In this document: in pieces, positions 16,090-25,006 of the stretch
Layout of the letters: the number at the start of each line of letters is the position of its first letter
Position numbering within the stretch: position 1 is the first letter of the stretch
Translations under genes and position numbers: made by a program
Assembly (NCBI GenBank): GCA_944376715.1
Contig: CALWDO010000009.1
Location: forward strand, 1-64,000
DNA from: an uncultured Lachnoclostridium sp.
Lineage (GTDB): Bacteria > Bacillota > Clostridia > Lachnospirales > Lachnospiraceae
Reading direction: 5' to 3'
DNA: 64,000 bases
Notes under the pieces: model-generated
The model's database searches: none
What the model was told of the DNA's origin: nothing
Seen by the model: the letters and a program-made list of their open reading frames with translations, nothing else

Positions 16090-16758
16090 TTGGACTGGTA
16101 TCCGCTTATCAACTCTCTGAGAATTGCGGCGATCAGCTGCGCGCTAGTATTTTTTACCGGTATTTTCGCGGCGTATTATGTGGCGCGGCTGCCCCGCGCC
16201 GTAAAAGGAATTCTGGACGTGTTTCTGACGCTTCCCATGGTTCTTCCTCCTACTGTATGCGGGTATTTCCTTCTGTTGATCTTTGGATTGAAAAGGCCTT
16301 TGGGGATGCTGCTTTCACAGTGGGGGATCCAGTTTGTCATGACCTGGTATGGGGGAATCCTGACGTCGGCGGTGGTGGCGTTTCCTCTGATGTATCGAAC
16401 AGCCAGGGGTGCATTTGAGAGTTTTGACGCGACTCTGGCGTATGCGGGACAGACGCTGGGGCTGTCCAACACTTATATTTTCTGGAATATCCGGATGCCT
16501 GCCTGCAGGCAGGGGATCCTGGCGGGAACGGTGCTGGCTTTTGCCCGCGCATTGGGCGAATATGGAGCTACCAGCATGTTGATCGGATATATTCCGGGCA
16601 AGACGGCGACGATTTCCACGACGGTCTATCAGCTGTGGAGAACGAATGACGAAGCGGGCGCGCTCTTCTGGGTGCTGGTCAATATGGCAATTTCCACGGT
16701 GGTGCTTTTGATTGTGAACATGCTGGAGCGCAGGAACGGAAAGGCAGGTGCGTCATGA
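16090..16758 (+). CDS. modB: Molybdate ABC transporter permease ModB
   Basis: A 222-residue membrane permease with about five helices. It has the ModB LTLPMVLPPTVCGYFLL segment and the EAA coupling motif (ARALGEYGATSMLIGYIPG). It forms the molybdate channel with ModC as ATPase. The TTG at 16090 is preferred as start (MDWYPLINSLRIAA) because GGAGG lies 8 bases upstream; GTG at 16081 would overlap that ribosome site. It overlaps modC by four bases (ATGA). Confidence 0.9.
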   Translation: MDWYPLINSLRIAAISCALVFFTGIFAAYYVARLPRAVKGILDVFLTLPMVLPPTVCGYFLLLIFGLKRPLGMLLSQWGIQFVMTWYGGILTSAVVAFPLMYRTARGAFESFDATLAYAGQTLGLSNTYIFWNIRMPACRQGILAGTVLAFARALGEYGATSMLIGYIPGKTATISTTVYQLWRTNDEAGALFWVLVNMAISTVVLLIVNMLERRNGKAGAS

Positions 16759-17810
16759 GTCTTTCAGTTCATATAAAAAAAGATTTTGGAGGATTCCGGC
16801 TTTCTGTAGATCTGGAACATGAGAGCGGGATCACAGGGCTTTTGGGAGCGTCCGGATGCGGCAAGAGCCTGACGCTGAAAAGCGTCGCCGGGATCGTCAC
16901 TCCGGACGAGGGGCGGATCGTGCTGAACGGCAGGGTCCTCTTCGACAGTGAGCAGCATATTAACCTGAAGCCGCAGGTGCGGAATGTGGGTTATCTGTTC
17001 CAGAACTATGCGCTGTTCCCCAACATGACGGTGGAAAAGAACATTCTCTGCGGGCTGAACCGGGAGAAAGATAAAGATGTCCGCAAAGAAAAGCTGGAAA
17101 ATGTGATGAAGATGATGGAACTGACAAAGCTTCGCAGGTCTTTTCCCCATCAGCTTTCCGGAGGACAGCAGCAGAGAGCGGCTCTTGCCCGTATCCTGGT
17201 CAGCGGGCCGGAACTGCTCCTCCTGGACGAGCCGTTCAGCGCTCTGGACGCTTATCTGAGGGATTCTCTGCAGATCCAGGTAAAGGAACTGCTGGAGAAT
17301 TATGGGAGAGATGTGCTGTTGGTCAGTCACAGCCGGGATGAAGTATATCATCTTTGCTCCAAGGTGGCGCTGATTGACAATGGTAAGATATTCGGAGCAG
17401 GCAGGACCAAAGAAATCTTTGCCAATCCGAAGACCAGGATCGGCGCTGTTCTGACCGGATGCAAAAATATTGCCGCGGTCAGAAAAACCGGAGAATATGA
17501 GGTGGAAGTTCCGGAGTGGGGAATCCGCCTGAAGACAGGAAGACCGGTGGAAGATCATGTCTGCGCCATCGGTATCCGGGCACATTACTTTAATCCCAGA
17601 GCCAGAGAGAATGTGTTTCCTGTAGTCTATGCGGACCGTATGGAAGAGCCGTTTGAGACTACGATTCTGTTCCGCTGCGCGGGACAGAAAGAAGGCAGCC
17701 CGTCCGTGTGGTGGAGAATTCCAAAGGACCGGGTTCCGGATAAAATGCCGGAGCAACTGGGAATTGCGCCGCAGAATGTATTGCTTTTGTATCCGGAGGA
17801 TAATAACTAG
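16755..17810 (+). CDS. modC: Molybdate ABC transporter ATP-binding protein ModC
   Basis: A 351-residue ATPase. Walker A is GASGCGKS at about 31-38, the Q-loop LFQNYALFP is near 87, the signature LSGGQQQR is near 131, Walker B is LLLLDEPFSALD and the switch histidine lies in LLVSHSRDE. The C-terminal 100 or so residues form a TOBE-like molybdate-sensing region (IGIRAHYF). It drives ModAB-dependent molybdate import. ATGA-coupled to modB; the MOSC-MogA fusion gene follows 23 bases later with its own AGGAGG. Confidence 0.93.
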   Translation: MSLSVHIKKDFGGFRLSVDLEHESGITGLLGASGCGKSLTLKSVAGIVTPDEGRIVLNGRVLFDSEQHINLKPQVRNVGYLFQNYALFPNMTVEKNILCGLNREKDKDVRKEKLENVMKMMELTKLRRSFPHQLSGGQQQRAALARILVSGPELLLLDEPFSALDAYLRDSLQIQVKELLENYGRDVLLVSHSRDEVYHLCSKVALIDNGKIFGAGRTKEIFANPKTRIGAVLTGCKNIAAVRKTGEYEVEVPEWGIRLKTGRPVEDHVCAIGIRAHYFNPRARENVFPVVYADRMEEPFETTILFRCAGQKEGSPSVWWRIPKDRVPDKMPEQLGIAPQNVLLLYPEDNN

Positions 17811-17833
17811 AGAGAGACAGGAGGTTATGTGGT

Positions 17834-18766
17834 ATGGGAAAGATCAGAGCAGTCTGTATCAGCAAAGAAAAGGGTACGCCAAAAGAAAATGTGGGTTCCG
17901 GAATATTGGTGGAAGGTTTTGGACTGAAAGGAGACGCGCATGGAGGAAACTGGCACAGGCAGGTCAGCCTTCTGTCCGGGGATAAAATCGACGCGTTTCG
18001 GAAAAAAATCTGGGTGGAATACGGAGCGTTTGGTGAAAATCTGGTGGTGGACGGACTGGATTTCCGCAGTTTGCCGGTGGGCAGTCGTTTCGGCATAGGA
18101 GATGCCGTACTGGAAATGACACAGATCGGAAAAGAATGCCACAATGACTGTATCATCAAGCAGAAAACCGGAGAATGTATCATGCCCAGAGAAGGAGTCT
18201 TTGCCCGGGTGCTGAAAGGCGGCAAAGTGTCTGTGGGGGATGAGCTGGTGCTTCTTCCTCCGGAAGAGAATCCCCCTCTTCGGGCAGCTGTGATTACGCT
18301 TTCAGACAAGGGAAGCAGGGGAGAGCGAGAAGATCTCTCCGGCCCGCTGATCGTGAAGATGCTTACCGGAGCCGGATACCGGGTGGAAGAAACTCTTTTG
18401 CTGCCGGACGGGATCCAGCCGCTGAAAAATCAGCTGATTCGTCTGGCAGATGGGCGTCAGATGGATCTGATCCTGACGACAGGAGGCACCGGATTTGCTC
18501 CTACGGACGTGACTCCGGAAGCCACGATGGCGGTGGCGGACCGGAACGCGCCGGGTATCGCGGAGGCTATGCGCGCTTACAGCCTGTCGATTACACCGAG
18601 AGCTATGCTGTCCAGGGCAGCCAGTGTGCTGAGAGGCAAGACGCTTATTGTAAACCTGCCTGGTAGCCCTAAAGCAGTGAAAGAACATCTGGAATATATT
18701 CTGCCAACATTGGAACACGGAATCCTGCTTGCAGGAGGGCGCGACGGCGAGTGCGCCCGCAAATAG
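17834..18766 (+). CDS. MOSC domain-MogA/MoaB fusion protein
   Basis: This 310-residue fusion has a MOSC beta-barrel at about 1-145 (GDAHGGNWHRQVSLLS, GAFGENLVV, and Cys in KECHNDC, the kind of Cys used for sulfur transfer). From about 150-310 comes a MogA/MoaB molybdopterin adenylyltransferase domain (ITLSDKGSRGER, LTTGGTGFAPTDVTPEA, NLPGSPKA). MogA adenylates molybdopterin before metal insertion, and MOSC domains are linked to sulfuration or delivery of the cofactor. The fusion places cofactor activation and maturation in one chain. AGGAGG sits upstream, and it is followed by the MoeA-like gene. Confidence 0.88.
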   Translation: MGKIRAVCISKEKGTPKENVGSGILVEGFGLKGDAHGGNWHRQVSLLSGDKIDAFRKKIWVEYGAFGENLVVDGLDFRSLPVGSRFGIGDAVLEMTQIGKECHNDCIIKQKTGECIMPREGVFARVLKGGKVSVGDELVLLPPEENPPLRAAVITLSDKGSRGEREDLSGPLIVKMLTGAGYRVEETLLLPDGIQPLKNQLIRLADGRQMDLILTTGGTGFAPTDVTPEATMAVADRNAPGIAEAMRAYSLSITPRAMLSRAASVLRGKTLIVNLPGSPKAVKEHLEYILPTLEHGILLAGGRDGECARK

Positions 18767-18793
18767 CCGAAATAATAACAGGAGAATGAAATT

Positions 18794-19816
18794 ATGAAAC
18801 TGATCAGAACAGAGGATGCGGTCGGACAGGTGCTGTGCCATGATCTGACGCAGATTATCCCCGGGGTGAGCAAAGGTCCCCGGTTCAGAAAAGGACATAT
18901 TGTGACAGAGGAAGATATCCCGGTGCTGCTCAGCATGGGAAAAGACCATCTCTACATATGGGAAAAAGATGATACTATGTATCACGAAAATGACGCCGCA
19001 GAGATCCTTCGGCAGATCTGCCAGAACGACCATATGAAGGCTTCTGAGGTGAAAGAGGGCAAGATTGAACTGACTGCCGAATGCGAAGGTCTGTTCCAGG
19101 TGGATGTGGAGCGTCTGGATGCGGTCAACGACATCGATCAGATCATGATTGCCACAAGACATACGAACAGCCCGGTGAAAAAGGGCGAGAAGCTGGCGGG
19201 CACCAGAGTGATCCCGCTGGTGATTAAAAAGGAAAAGATGGAGCTGGCGAAAGAGCGCGCAGGAAGCGAACCGCTCTGCCGTCTGCTTCCCTACCGCCTG
19301 AAGACGGCAGGTGTCGTCACCACCGGCAACGAGGTGTTCTATGGACGGATCGAGGATAAGTTCACTCCGGTGGTGGAGAGAAAGCTGCAGGCTTACGGTA
19401 TCGAGATGAAAGAACATTGGATCGTGGGCGATGAGAAGGCGGACATCGTGTCGGCGATCCGGGAGATGAAAGATAAAGGACTGGATCTGATCATAGCCAC
19501 AGGCGGCATGAGCGTGGATCCGGATGACCAGACGCCGGGAGCGATCAGGGAGGCAGGGACAGAGGTTGTCACCTACGGGGCTCCGGTACTGCCGGGAGCC
19601 ATGCTGTGCCTGGCATATTTTCCGGATGGGACTCCGGTGATGGGACTTCCGGGATGCGTCATGTATGCGAAAGCTACGATCTTCGATCTGCTGCTGCCGA
19701 GAGTGGCGGCGGGGATACCGATCTCGCGCAAGGATATTACCACACTGGGACATGGCGGACTCTGTCTGGGATGTCCGGAATGCCATTATCCGAACTGCGG
19801 TTTTGGAAAAGGGTGA
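18794..19816 (+). CDS. MoeA-like molybdopterin-binding protein with Cys-rich tail
   Basis: The 340-residue protein has the MPT-binding MoeA/MogA core at about 175-300 (TTGNEVFYGRIEDKFTP, IIATGGMSVDPDDQTPGAI, VLPGAMLC, GLPGCVMYAKATIFD). It is shorter than E. coli MoeA (411 aa) and lacks a clear domain IV. The C-terminus ends in a Cys cluster, CLGCPECHYPNCGFGKG, that could bind zinc or an Fe-S cluster. It probably inserts molybdenum into adenylated molybdopterin supplied by the MogA domain upstream. No separate terminator is evident; it converges with the FUSC-HAD gene 26 bases away. Confidence 0.85.
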   Translation: MKLIRTEDAVGQVLCHDLTQIIPGVSKGPRFRKGHIVTEEDIPVLLSMGKDHLYIWEKDDTMYHENDAAEILRQICQNDHMKASEVKEGKIELTAECEGLFQVDVERLDAVNDIDQIMIATRHTNSPVKKGEKLAGTRVIPLVIKKEKMELAKERAGSEPLCRLLPYRLKTAGVVTTGNEVFYGRIEDKFTPVVERKLQAYGIEMKEHWIVGDEKADIVSAIREMKDKGLDLIIATGGMSVDPDDQTPGAIREAGTEVVTYGAPVLPGAMLCLAYFPDGTPVMGLPGCVMYAKATIFDLLLPRVAAGIPISRKDITTLGHGGLCLGCPECHYPNCGFGKG

Positions 19817-19842
19817 GAAAAACGGGAGCGCGGTCTCCGATA

Positions 19843-21162
19843 TCATTTGGCTAATGAATTTAATCCATTTGTATTTTTACGGCTCCAGCGCAGCGGCTCG
19901 TACATTTTTTTCAGGACTTTCACGACTTTATTGCTGTCGTATTCCCTGATCACTACGTCGTATCTGCCCTCGATACTTCCGAAGGTGACGCTGCGCTGTA
20001 CCCCGATCTTTTTTTTCAGGTACGCGATCATATTCTCGCGGGTGGCGTTTTCATTGTAGATTTTGATATAGGCGTATCCCGGATAATCGTTCGAAGGATA
20101 TGTCACCATCCGCAGCGTATGGAGCAGTTCTGAACTCTGCAGCGCGTCCGCGATCTGATGGATATTATCCTGCTTTCCAATCAGCATGAAATAGATGCAC
20201 CGTGCTTTGGGAAGCAGGTTTTCCTTTGTATAGTTCCGGTAAGGAGAAGTATGAAGCTTGTCGTAGATGTCTTTTTCCGCCGGGTTTTTCAGCTCTTTGT
20301 ACTGGATGATCAGCATGTCGTCCAGGATCAGATTCATAAAATAATTGACGTCGAACATATCCAGAAAAGCCTGCAGTTTATGTACGGTTCCCGGAGAAAT
20401 GACGTAGGTGGAGAGATATTCATGCTTCTCCATGTCATACATGACTGCTCCGTCCATGGCGATGACCGGCAGTTTCAGATGGATTCCCCGGAGCGGATCT
20501 ATCAGAGAAGCCGGCGTGCGCATGGTGGACACAGTGAAATGAACCCCGTCCGCCAGCATCCGGTTCAGTTCCACAGCACTGTAGGCCGAGAGCTTCTGGC
20601 CGTCCATCAGCAGCGTGTCGTCCATGCCTGAGATAAACAGGATATCTTTCTCCTTTCGTCTCGGAAGCTGGAAACTGTTGACGCACATCCCGATCGCGAT
20701 GCCGATCATCGTATCCATCACCCGGTTGAATACAAAAAGATACGGGTTGGCGTCTCCGATATGCACTACAACGATACACAAAAAGACAAGGCAGGAAAAA
20801 TACGAAGCATCTCTCTTATGAATCAAAAGGGTAACATAGATCACCGCGATGATCGTGACGGCGACCAGAATGTCATAGACGAGATTTCCGGCCAGGTTGG
20901 GTTCGATATAATTCTTGTCGATCAGAAGGATAATAAGGCCGAAGACAGCCCCCACAAGAGTACCTATCGTTCTCTGCCATGCTTTTGCCATCATGTTTTC
21001 TCTGTCAGGCTGGATACACTGAAGGGCAGCCAGCTGGGAATAAAAGATGATCCCGTCTTTTCGGAACCAATTGTAAAATAAAAAGCACAAAAATACGGCA
21101 ACCGAAGATCTTATAATTCTCATACCAATTTTTGGTATCTTCACTGCAAATATCTGTTTCAT
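19843..21162 (-). CDS. Aromatic-acid exporter-like membrane protein fused to a HAD-like domain
   Basis: A 439-residue fusion. Residues about 15-165 are a FUSC/ArAE-type membrane domain with several helices (IQPDRENMMAKAWQRTIGTLVGA split around 51-73 is the family hallmark). Residues about 172-430 are a Cof-type HAD domain (ISGMDDTLLMDG, VSTMRTPASL, VIAMDGAVMYD). In HAD phosphatases the first motif is DxDGTLL; here the nucleophile position is Gly179, and no acidic GD-ND motif is seen near the end (TFGSIEGRYDVVI). The HAD part is therefore probably a ligand-binding or regulatory domain. The start at 21162 is chosen for GGAGAAAGGAT; the longer frame lacks a ribosome site. It splits XdhC from the rest of the molybdenum genes. 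Confidence 0.78.
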   Translation of the reverse strand: MKQIFAVKIPKIGMRIIRSSVAVFLCFLFYNWFRKDGIIFYSQLAALQCIQPDRENMMAKAWQRTIGTLVGAVFGLIILLIDKNYIEPNLAGNLVYDILVAVTIIAVIYVTLLIHKRDASYFSCLVFLCIVVVHIGDANPYLFVFNRVMDTMIGIAIGMCVNSFQLPRRKEKDILFISGMDDTLLMDGQKLSAYSAVELNRMLADGVHFTVSTMRTPASLIDPLRGIHLKLPVIAMDGAVMYDMEKHEYLSTYVISPGTVHKLQAFLDMFDVNYFMNLILDDMLIIQYKELKNPAEKDIYDKLHTSPYRNYTKENLLPKARCIYFMLIGKQDNIHQIADALQSSELLHTLRMVTYPSNDYPGYAYIKIYNENATRENMIAYLKKKIGVQRSVTFGSIEGRYDVVIREYDSNKVVKVLKKMYEPLRWSRKNTNGLNSLAK

Positions 21163-21263
21163 ATCCTTTCTCCACTCTGAAAAATAAAAAATCTGCACGC
21201 AAAAAAAGCCAATGGGAAAGGTCCTCATTGACTTCTGATAAAGTATAGCATAAAGTCGTTTCT

Positions 21264-21293
21264 TGTCAATCATTTTTTGACTGTGATATAATG
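21264..21293 (+). promoter_or_regulatory. Sigma-A promoter for xdhC
   Basis: TTGTCA, 18 bases, TATAAT, ending 38 bases before the XdhC start codon. XdhC therefore has its own promoter apart from the mod/mop operon. Confidence 0.65.
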
Positions 21294-21330
21294 GCGTAAA
21301 ATTTATAAACGGAACAGGAGCGTAATTATC

Positions 21331-22341
21331 ATGAAAGAAAGAATCGATGCGGTCTTAAACTCGCTGAAGCGGCACGAAGCACTGATAATGGTCAGCATTC
21401 TTGCCAGTTCCGGATCCACGCCCAGGGGCGCGGGAGCGATGATGCTGGTATTTCAGGACGGCCATATAGAAGGAACTGTGGGCGGCGGGGCAGTGGAATA
21501 CGCTGCGCAGCAGCATGCCCGGGCACTTCTTAAAGAGCATGCTTCTGATACGGTGGGTTACTGTCTTTCTAAAGAAGACGTGGCCGGCCTCGGTATGGTC
21601 TGCGGAGGCGACGTTACCGTGTATTTCCAATATTTGGAAGGGGAAACTTATATTCCCCTGTTTTCAAGGCTTTCAGAGGCTTTTTCTGAGAATCGGAATA
21701 TCTGGCTGATCCGCAGAATGGAAAAGAACCGGGTAACGGCCATGACCGCCTGCGATGAAAATGGAAATTTCTGCGGAGATGATCTGCCCGAATCCCTTCC
21801 CCAGGGACTGTTAAAATCCCAGGCCGTCTACTCAGGCGGCGAGCCTGCTTATTACGCAGAACCCATCGTGCGCGCCGGATGGGTGTATGTCTTCGGCGGC
21901 GGGCATGTTTCTCAGGAGCTGGCGCCGCTGCTTGCCCGTCTGGATTTTACGGTAGCGGTCTTTGAAGACCGGGAAGCATTTGCTGATCCAGCTCTTTTTC
22001 CGGGGGTGCAGGAAGTGATCCTGGGAGACTTCTCAAATATCGCGGCTTCCGTGACCCTGACAGAAAAAGATTCCGTGGTAGTCATGACCCGCGGGCATCA
22101 GGGCGATTTTGAAGTTCTGTCCCAGGTACTGCGCTACCCCCTCGCCTACGTGGGCTGCATCGGGAGCCGCAAAAAGATCGCCGAGACCAGAAAAAAACTA
22201 TCGGCGCTTGGATTTCCGGACGACGCCTACGATGTGGTTCACTCGCCTATCGGCCTGGATATCGGGGCGGAGACCCCGGCGGAGATCGCCGTCAGTATCG
22301 CCGCCGAGATGATCCAGTGCAGAGCTAATCGCCGAGATTAA
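21331..22341 (+). CDS. xdhC: XdhC/CoxI-family molybdenum hydroxylase maturation factor
   Basis: A 336-residue XdhC-type protein. The N-terminal XdhC/CoxI domain carries SILASSGSTPRGAGAMMLV and TVGGGAVEY, plus a Cys in LGMVCGGDV. The C-terminal Rossmann domain (VYVFGGGHVSQELAPLL, VVVMTRGHQGD, YVGCIGSRKKIAETRKKL) is the usual XdhC_C module. XdhC proteins bind the molybdenum cofactor, promote its sulfuration and deliver it to xanthine-dehydrogenase-type enzymes. The obvious client here is Mop. It has its own promoter and is followed by a strong terminator. Confidence 0.9.
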   Translation: MKERIDAVLNSLKRHEALIMVSILASSGSTPRGAGAMMLVFQDGHIEGTVGGGAVEYAAQQHARALLKEHASDTVGYCLSKEDVAGLGMVCGGDVTVYFQYLEGETYIPLFSRLSEAFSENRNIWLIRRMEKNRVTAMTACDENGNFCGDDLPESLPQGLLKSQAVYSGGEPAYYAEPIVRAGWVYVFGGGHVSQELAPLLARLDFTVAVFEDREAFADPALFPGVQEVILGDFSNIAASVTLTEKDSVVVMTRGHQGDFEVLSQVLRYPLAYVGCIGSRKKIAETRKKLSALGFPDDAYDVVHSPIGLDIGAETPAEIAVSIAAEMIQCRANRRD

Positions 22342-22410
22342 AGCGCGCCTTCCAAGACTGCAAAGTTTTTCCCACAGTATATCCAAAAAATAGATAAAAA
22401 TAATGTAAAA

Positions 22411-22449
22411 AAGAGTGAGTCAGGAAAAATATCTGCTCACTCTTTTTTT
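22411..22449 (+). terminator. Rho-independent terminator after xdhC
   Basis: AAGAGTGAG-N16-CTCACTCTT followed by a run of T residues, 70 bases past the XdhC stop. Confidence 0.85.
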
Positions 22450-22451
22450 GG

Positions 22452-22480
22452 TTGTCATTCGTTTTTTTGAATGTTATAAT
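22452..22480 (+). promoter_or_regulatory. Sigma-A promoter for the GH13-like gene
   Basis: TTGTCA, 17 bases, TATAAT, 49 bases before the start codon at 22530. Confidence 0.7.
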
Positions 22481-22529
22481 ACTTATAATTGGGTAAAGTA
22501 TCGACTGTTGAAGGGAAAAGGTAAAGAAT

Positions 22530-24380
22530 ATGTTCGGTTATCAAGTAGAAGCTGGAAGCCCGGAACGGCTGGGAGTGACACGAGAAGGAAAGGACATCAA
22601 TTTTGCGGTGACGGTGAGAGACGGCGGAGCATGCAGCCTGCTTTTATATCCCAGAGGGGAGAATGAGCCGGAGGCAGAACTGGAATTTACGAAGGACATG
22701 CAGTACGGTGACCTGTACGCTATGAAAATACGACGCTTTCCCATTGATCAGTATGAATATAATTACCGGATCGACGGGACTGTCGTGCAGGATCCTTACG
22801 CAAGATCGATTGCAGGCAGAGAGGTATGGGGAAAATGCCCGGAAGGCATTCATCAGGTACGGTGCAGAGCGGAGTTTGCCTCCTTTCCCTGGCAGGGAGA
22901 CCATCCGCTGGAACTTCCTTATGAAGACTGTGTTTTATATATGACGCATCCCAGAGGGTTCACGATGGATCCGTCTTCCCGTGTACGCCATCCGGGAACT
23001 TTTGCCGGGATCCGTGAAAAGATTCCATACCTGCGTGGTCTGGGCATTACGCAGCTGGAACTGATGCCGGTCTATGAGTTTGCGGAAGCAGAGGCGGAGG
23101 AAGCGCCGAAAAAACACATGCCGGTGAAAAAAATAAGCGCAGGAAGACTGAACTACTGGGGATACGGGAGAGCATGCTTTTTTGCGCCGAAAGCTTCTTA
23201 CAGTGCGTCAGGCAATCCGGTACGGGAACTGAAAGAGCTGGTACGGGAGCTGCATAAAAACGGGATCGAACTGATTCTGGAATTCTATTTTCCCCATATG
23301 ACCAGTCCGGCGCTGATCCGGGACTGCATCAGATACTGGGTAACGGAGTATCATATTGACGGAGTCCATGTGAATGCGCAGGATACGCCCTTGACGGATC
23401 TGGCGTGGGAACCGCGGCTGTCCAGGACTAAGATCATGAGCGAGTATTTTCCATTGGAGAAGATTTATGAGCCGGATTATAGTCCGAAGTTTCGGCGCCT
23501 GGCGGAATACAATGACGATTTCATGATCAAAGCCCGCTGTTTCCTGAAAGGAGACGAAGATACTCTGTGGCAGATATCTGAGAGCATGAGGAGGAATCCT
23601 GTTCAGCAGGCTGTGATCAATTACATAACATGTCACAACGGTTTCACATTGACGGATACAGTTTCTTATGATGTGAAGCATAACGAAGACAACGGAGAAG
23701 ACAACCGGGACGGGACAGACTGCAATCACAGCTGCAATTACGGTGAGGAAGGACCTACGTCCAAAAAAGCGCTGCAGGCTCTCCGAAGACGCCAGATGCG
23801 CAACGCTTTCCTGCTCCTGCTTTTATCCCAGGGAGTTCCGGCCATTTATGGCGGAGACGAGATGGGGAATTCCCAGAAAGGCAATAACAACGCCTACTGT
23901 CAGGATAACGATATTTCCTGGATACAGTGGAGCAGGAAGAAATATGACCGCCAGATGCAGGAATTTGTCCGGGAGGCGATCTCTTTCCGCGGCCGTCACG
24001 CGGCATTTGGGCGCAGGAAGCCGTACAGGATGAGCGACTATCTCTCCAAAGGCATGCCGGATCTGTCCTATCACGGAACGAGGGCCTGGTACGGAGAGTT
24101 TGAAAGCTACAACCGGCAGATGGGCATCCTGTACGCCGGCGAATATACGGGAGACCGCACATTGTACGTTCTCTACAATATGCATATGATCGAACATGAG
24201 ATCGCGCTGCCTACGCTTCCTTCCGGCCAGAGTTGGTATCTGCTGGCGGATACCGGACGGGAAGGGGCATCGGCCTTCCTGGAAGAAGAGGAAAAGGTGT
24301 TGCTGGAAGACCAGAAGATGGCGGCGGTACCTCCCAGAACCATATGGATACTGACGGGTGAGACACATGAAACTGATTAA
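22530..24380 (+). CDS. GH13 glycogen-debranching-like protein with lost catalytic residues
   Basis: The 616-residue protein follows the GlgX/isoamylase layout: a CBM48-like beta domain (1-120), THPRGFTMDPSSRVRHPGTFAG at 139-160, NYWGYG at 208-213 and GPTSKKAL near 408. The conserved GH13 regions are altered. Region II reads IDGVHVN (276-282), where active enzymes have DGFRFD, so Asn282 replaces the nucleophile and His280 replaces Arg. Region IV reads TCHNGFTL, so Asn370 replaces the transition-state Asp. Region I is LEFYFPH in place of DVVFNH, and the following stretch is deleted. Glu305 may retain the acid position. It is likely a non-catalytic glucan-binding protein. It has its own promoter and overlaps the next gene by 14 bases. 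Confidence 0.82.
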   Translation: MFGYQVEAGSPERLGVTREGKDINFAVTVRDGGACSLLLYPRGENEPEAELEFTKDMQYGDLYAMKIRRFPIDQYEYNYRIDGTVVQDPYARSIAGREVWGKCPEGIHQVRCRAEFASFPWQGDHPLELPYEDCVLYMTHPRGFTMDPSSRVRHPGTFAGIREKIPYLRGLGITQLELMPVYEFAEAEAEEAPKKHMPVKKISAGRLNYWGYGRACFFAPKASYSASGNPVRELKELVRELHKNGIELILEFYFPHMTSPALIRDCIRYWVTEYHIDGVHVNAQDTPLTDLAWEPRLSRTKIMSEYFPLEKIYEPDYSPKFRRLAEYNDDFMIKARCFLKGDEDTLWQISESMRRNPVQQAVINYITCHNGFTLTDTVSYDVKHNEDNGEDNRDGTDCNHSCNYGEEGPTSKKALQALRRRQMRNAFLLLLLSQGVPAIYGGDEMGNSQKGNNNAYCQDNDISWIQWSRKKYDRQMQEFVREAISFRGRHAAFGRRKPYRMSDYLSKGMPDLSYHGTRAWYGEFESYNRQMGILYAGEYTGDRTLYVLYNMHMIEHEIALPTLPSGQSWYLLADTGREGASAFLEEEEKVLLEDQKMAAVPPRTIWILTGETHETD

Positions 24381-24933
24381 TATCTGGAGACATTTCCATA
24401 CGATCACAGAACACAAGATCGTGGTGGCGCGGCATTGTTTCCGGGTGGGAATGTACTGGCAGGGACTGACCCATGACCTGTCAAAATATTCTCCGGCAGA
24501 GTTTTTGCCGGGATGTAAATATTATCAGGGCTACCGCAGCCCTAACAACGCGGAACGGGAACAGAAAGGATATTCCTCCGCCTGGCTGCACCACAAAGGA
24601 CGCAATAAGCACCATTATGAATACTGGATTGATTACAGTACAGGCCCGGTAAAAGGCATGGCAGGCATGAAGATGCCGCTTCGGTATGTCAATGAGATGA
24701 TCATGGACCGGATCGCCGCTTCCAAAGTATATGAAGGAAAGAAATATACACAGCATTCCCCGCTGGAGTATTATGAAAAAGGGAAGGACGGCTACATGAT
24801 CCATGAGGAGACCAGGGCATTGCTGGAATATATCCTGCGTATGCTGGATGCGAAAGGGGAAGATTATACATTTGCCTATATGAAAAAATATATGGTGGGT
24901 AAAAAGGAATATCCTCAGATTAAAAAAATTTGA
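24367..24933 (+). CDS. DUF5662-like protein
   Basis: A 188-residue soluble protein rich in His and Tyr (HFHTITEHKIVVARHCF, LTHDLSKYSPAEF, AWLHHKGRNKHHYEYW). The repeated HD/HH positions look like a helical metal-binding fold reminiscent of HD domains. I associate this pattern with DUF5662, function unknown. The ATG at 24367 overlaps the end of the GH13-like gene by 14 bases, so the two are co-expressed. GTG at 24358 is an alternative start. Confidence 0.65.
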   Translation: MKLINIWRHFHTITEHKIVVARHCFRVGMYWQGLTHDLSKYSPAEFLPGCKYYQGYRSPNNAEREQKGYSSAWLHHKGRNKHHYEYWIDYSTGPVKGMAGMKMPLRYVNEMIMDRIAASKVYEGKKYTQHSPLEYYEKGKDGYMIHEETRALLEYILRMLDAKGEDYTFAYMKKYMVGKKEYPQIKKI

Positions 24934-24947
24934 AAAAAGAAGGATTT

Positions 24948-24976
24948 TTGCATTTTATACGGAATAGATATATAAT
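24948..24976 (+). promoter_or_regulatory. Sigma-A promoter of the dgt-dnaG-rpoD operon
   Basis: TTGCAT, 17 bases, TATAAT, 30 bases before the dgt start. No other promoter of this quality is seen before rpoD. Confidence 0.6.
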
Positions 24977-25006
24977 AGAGGGAATTTTTGCGAGGAGGGA
25001 TGGAAG

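Noticed and set aside
18302..19846. A 514-residue open frame on the minus strand
   Set aside because: It spans the antisense of the MogA and MoeA-like genes and shows no family features.
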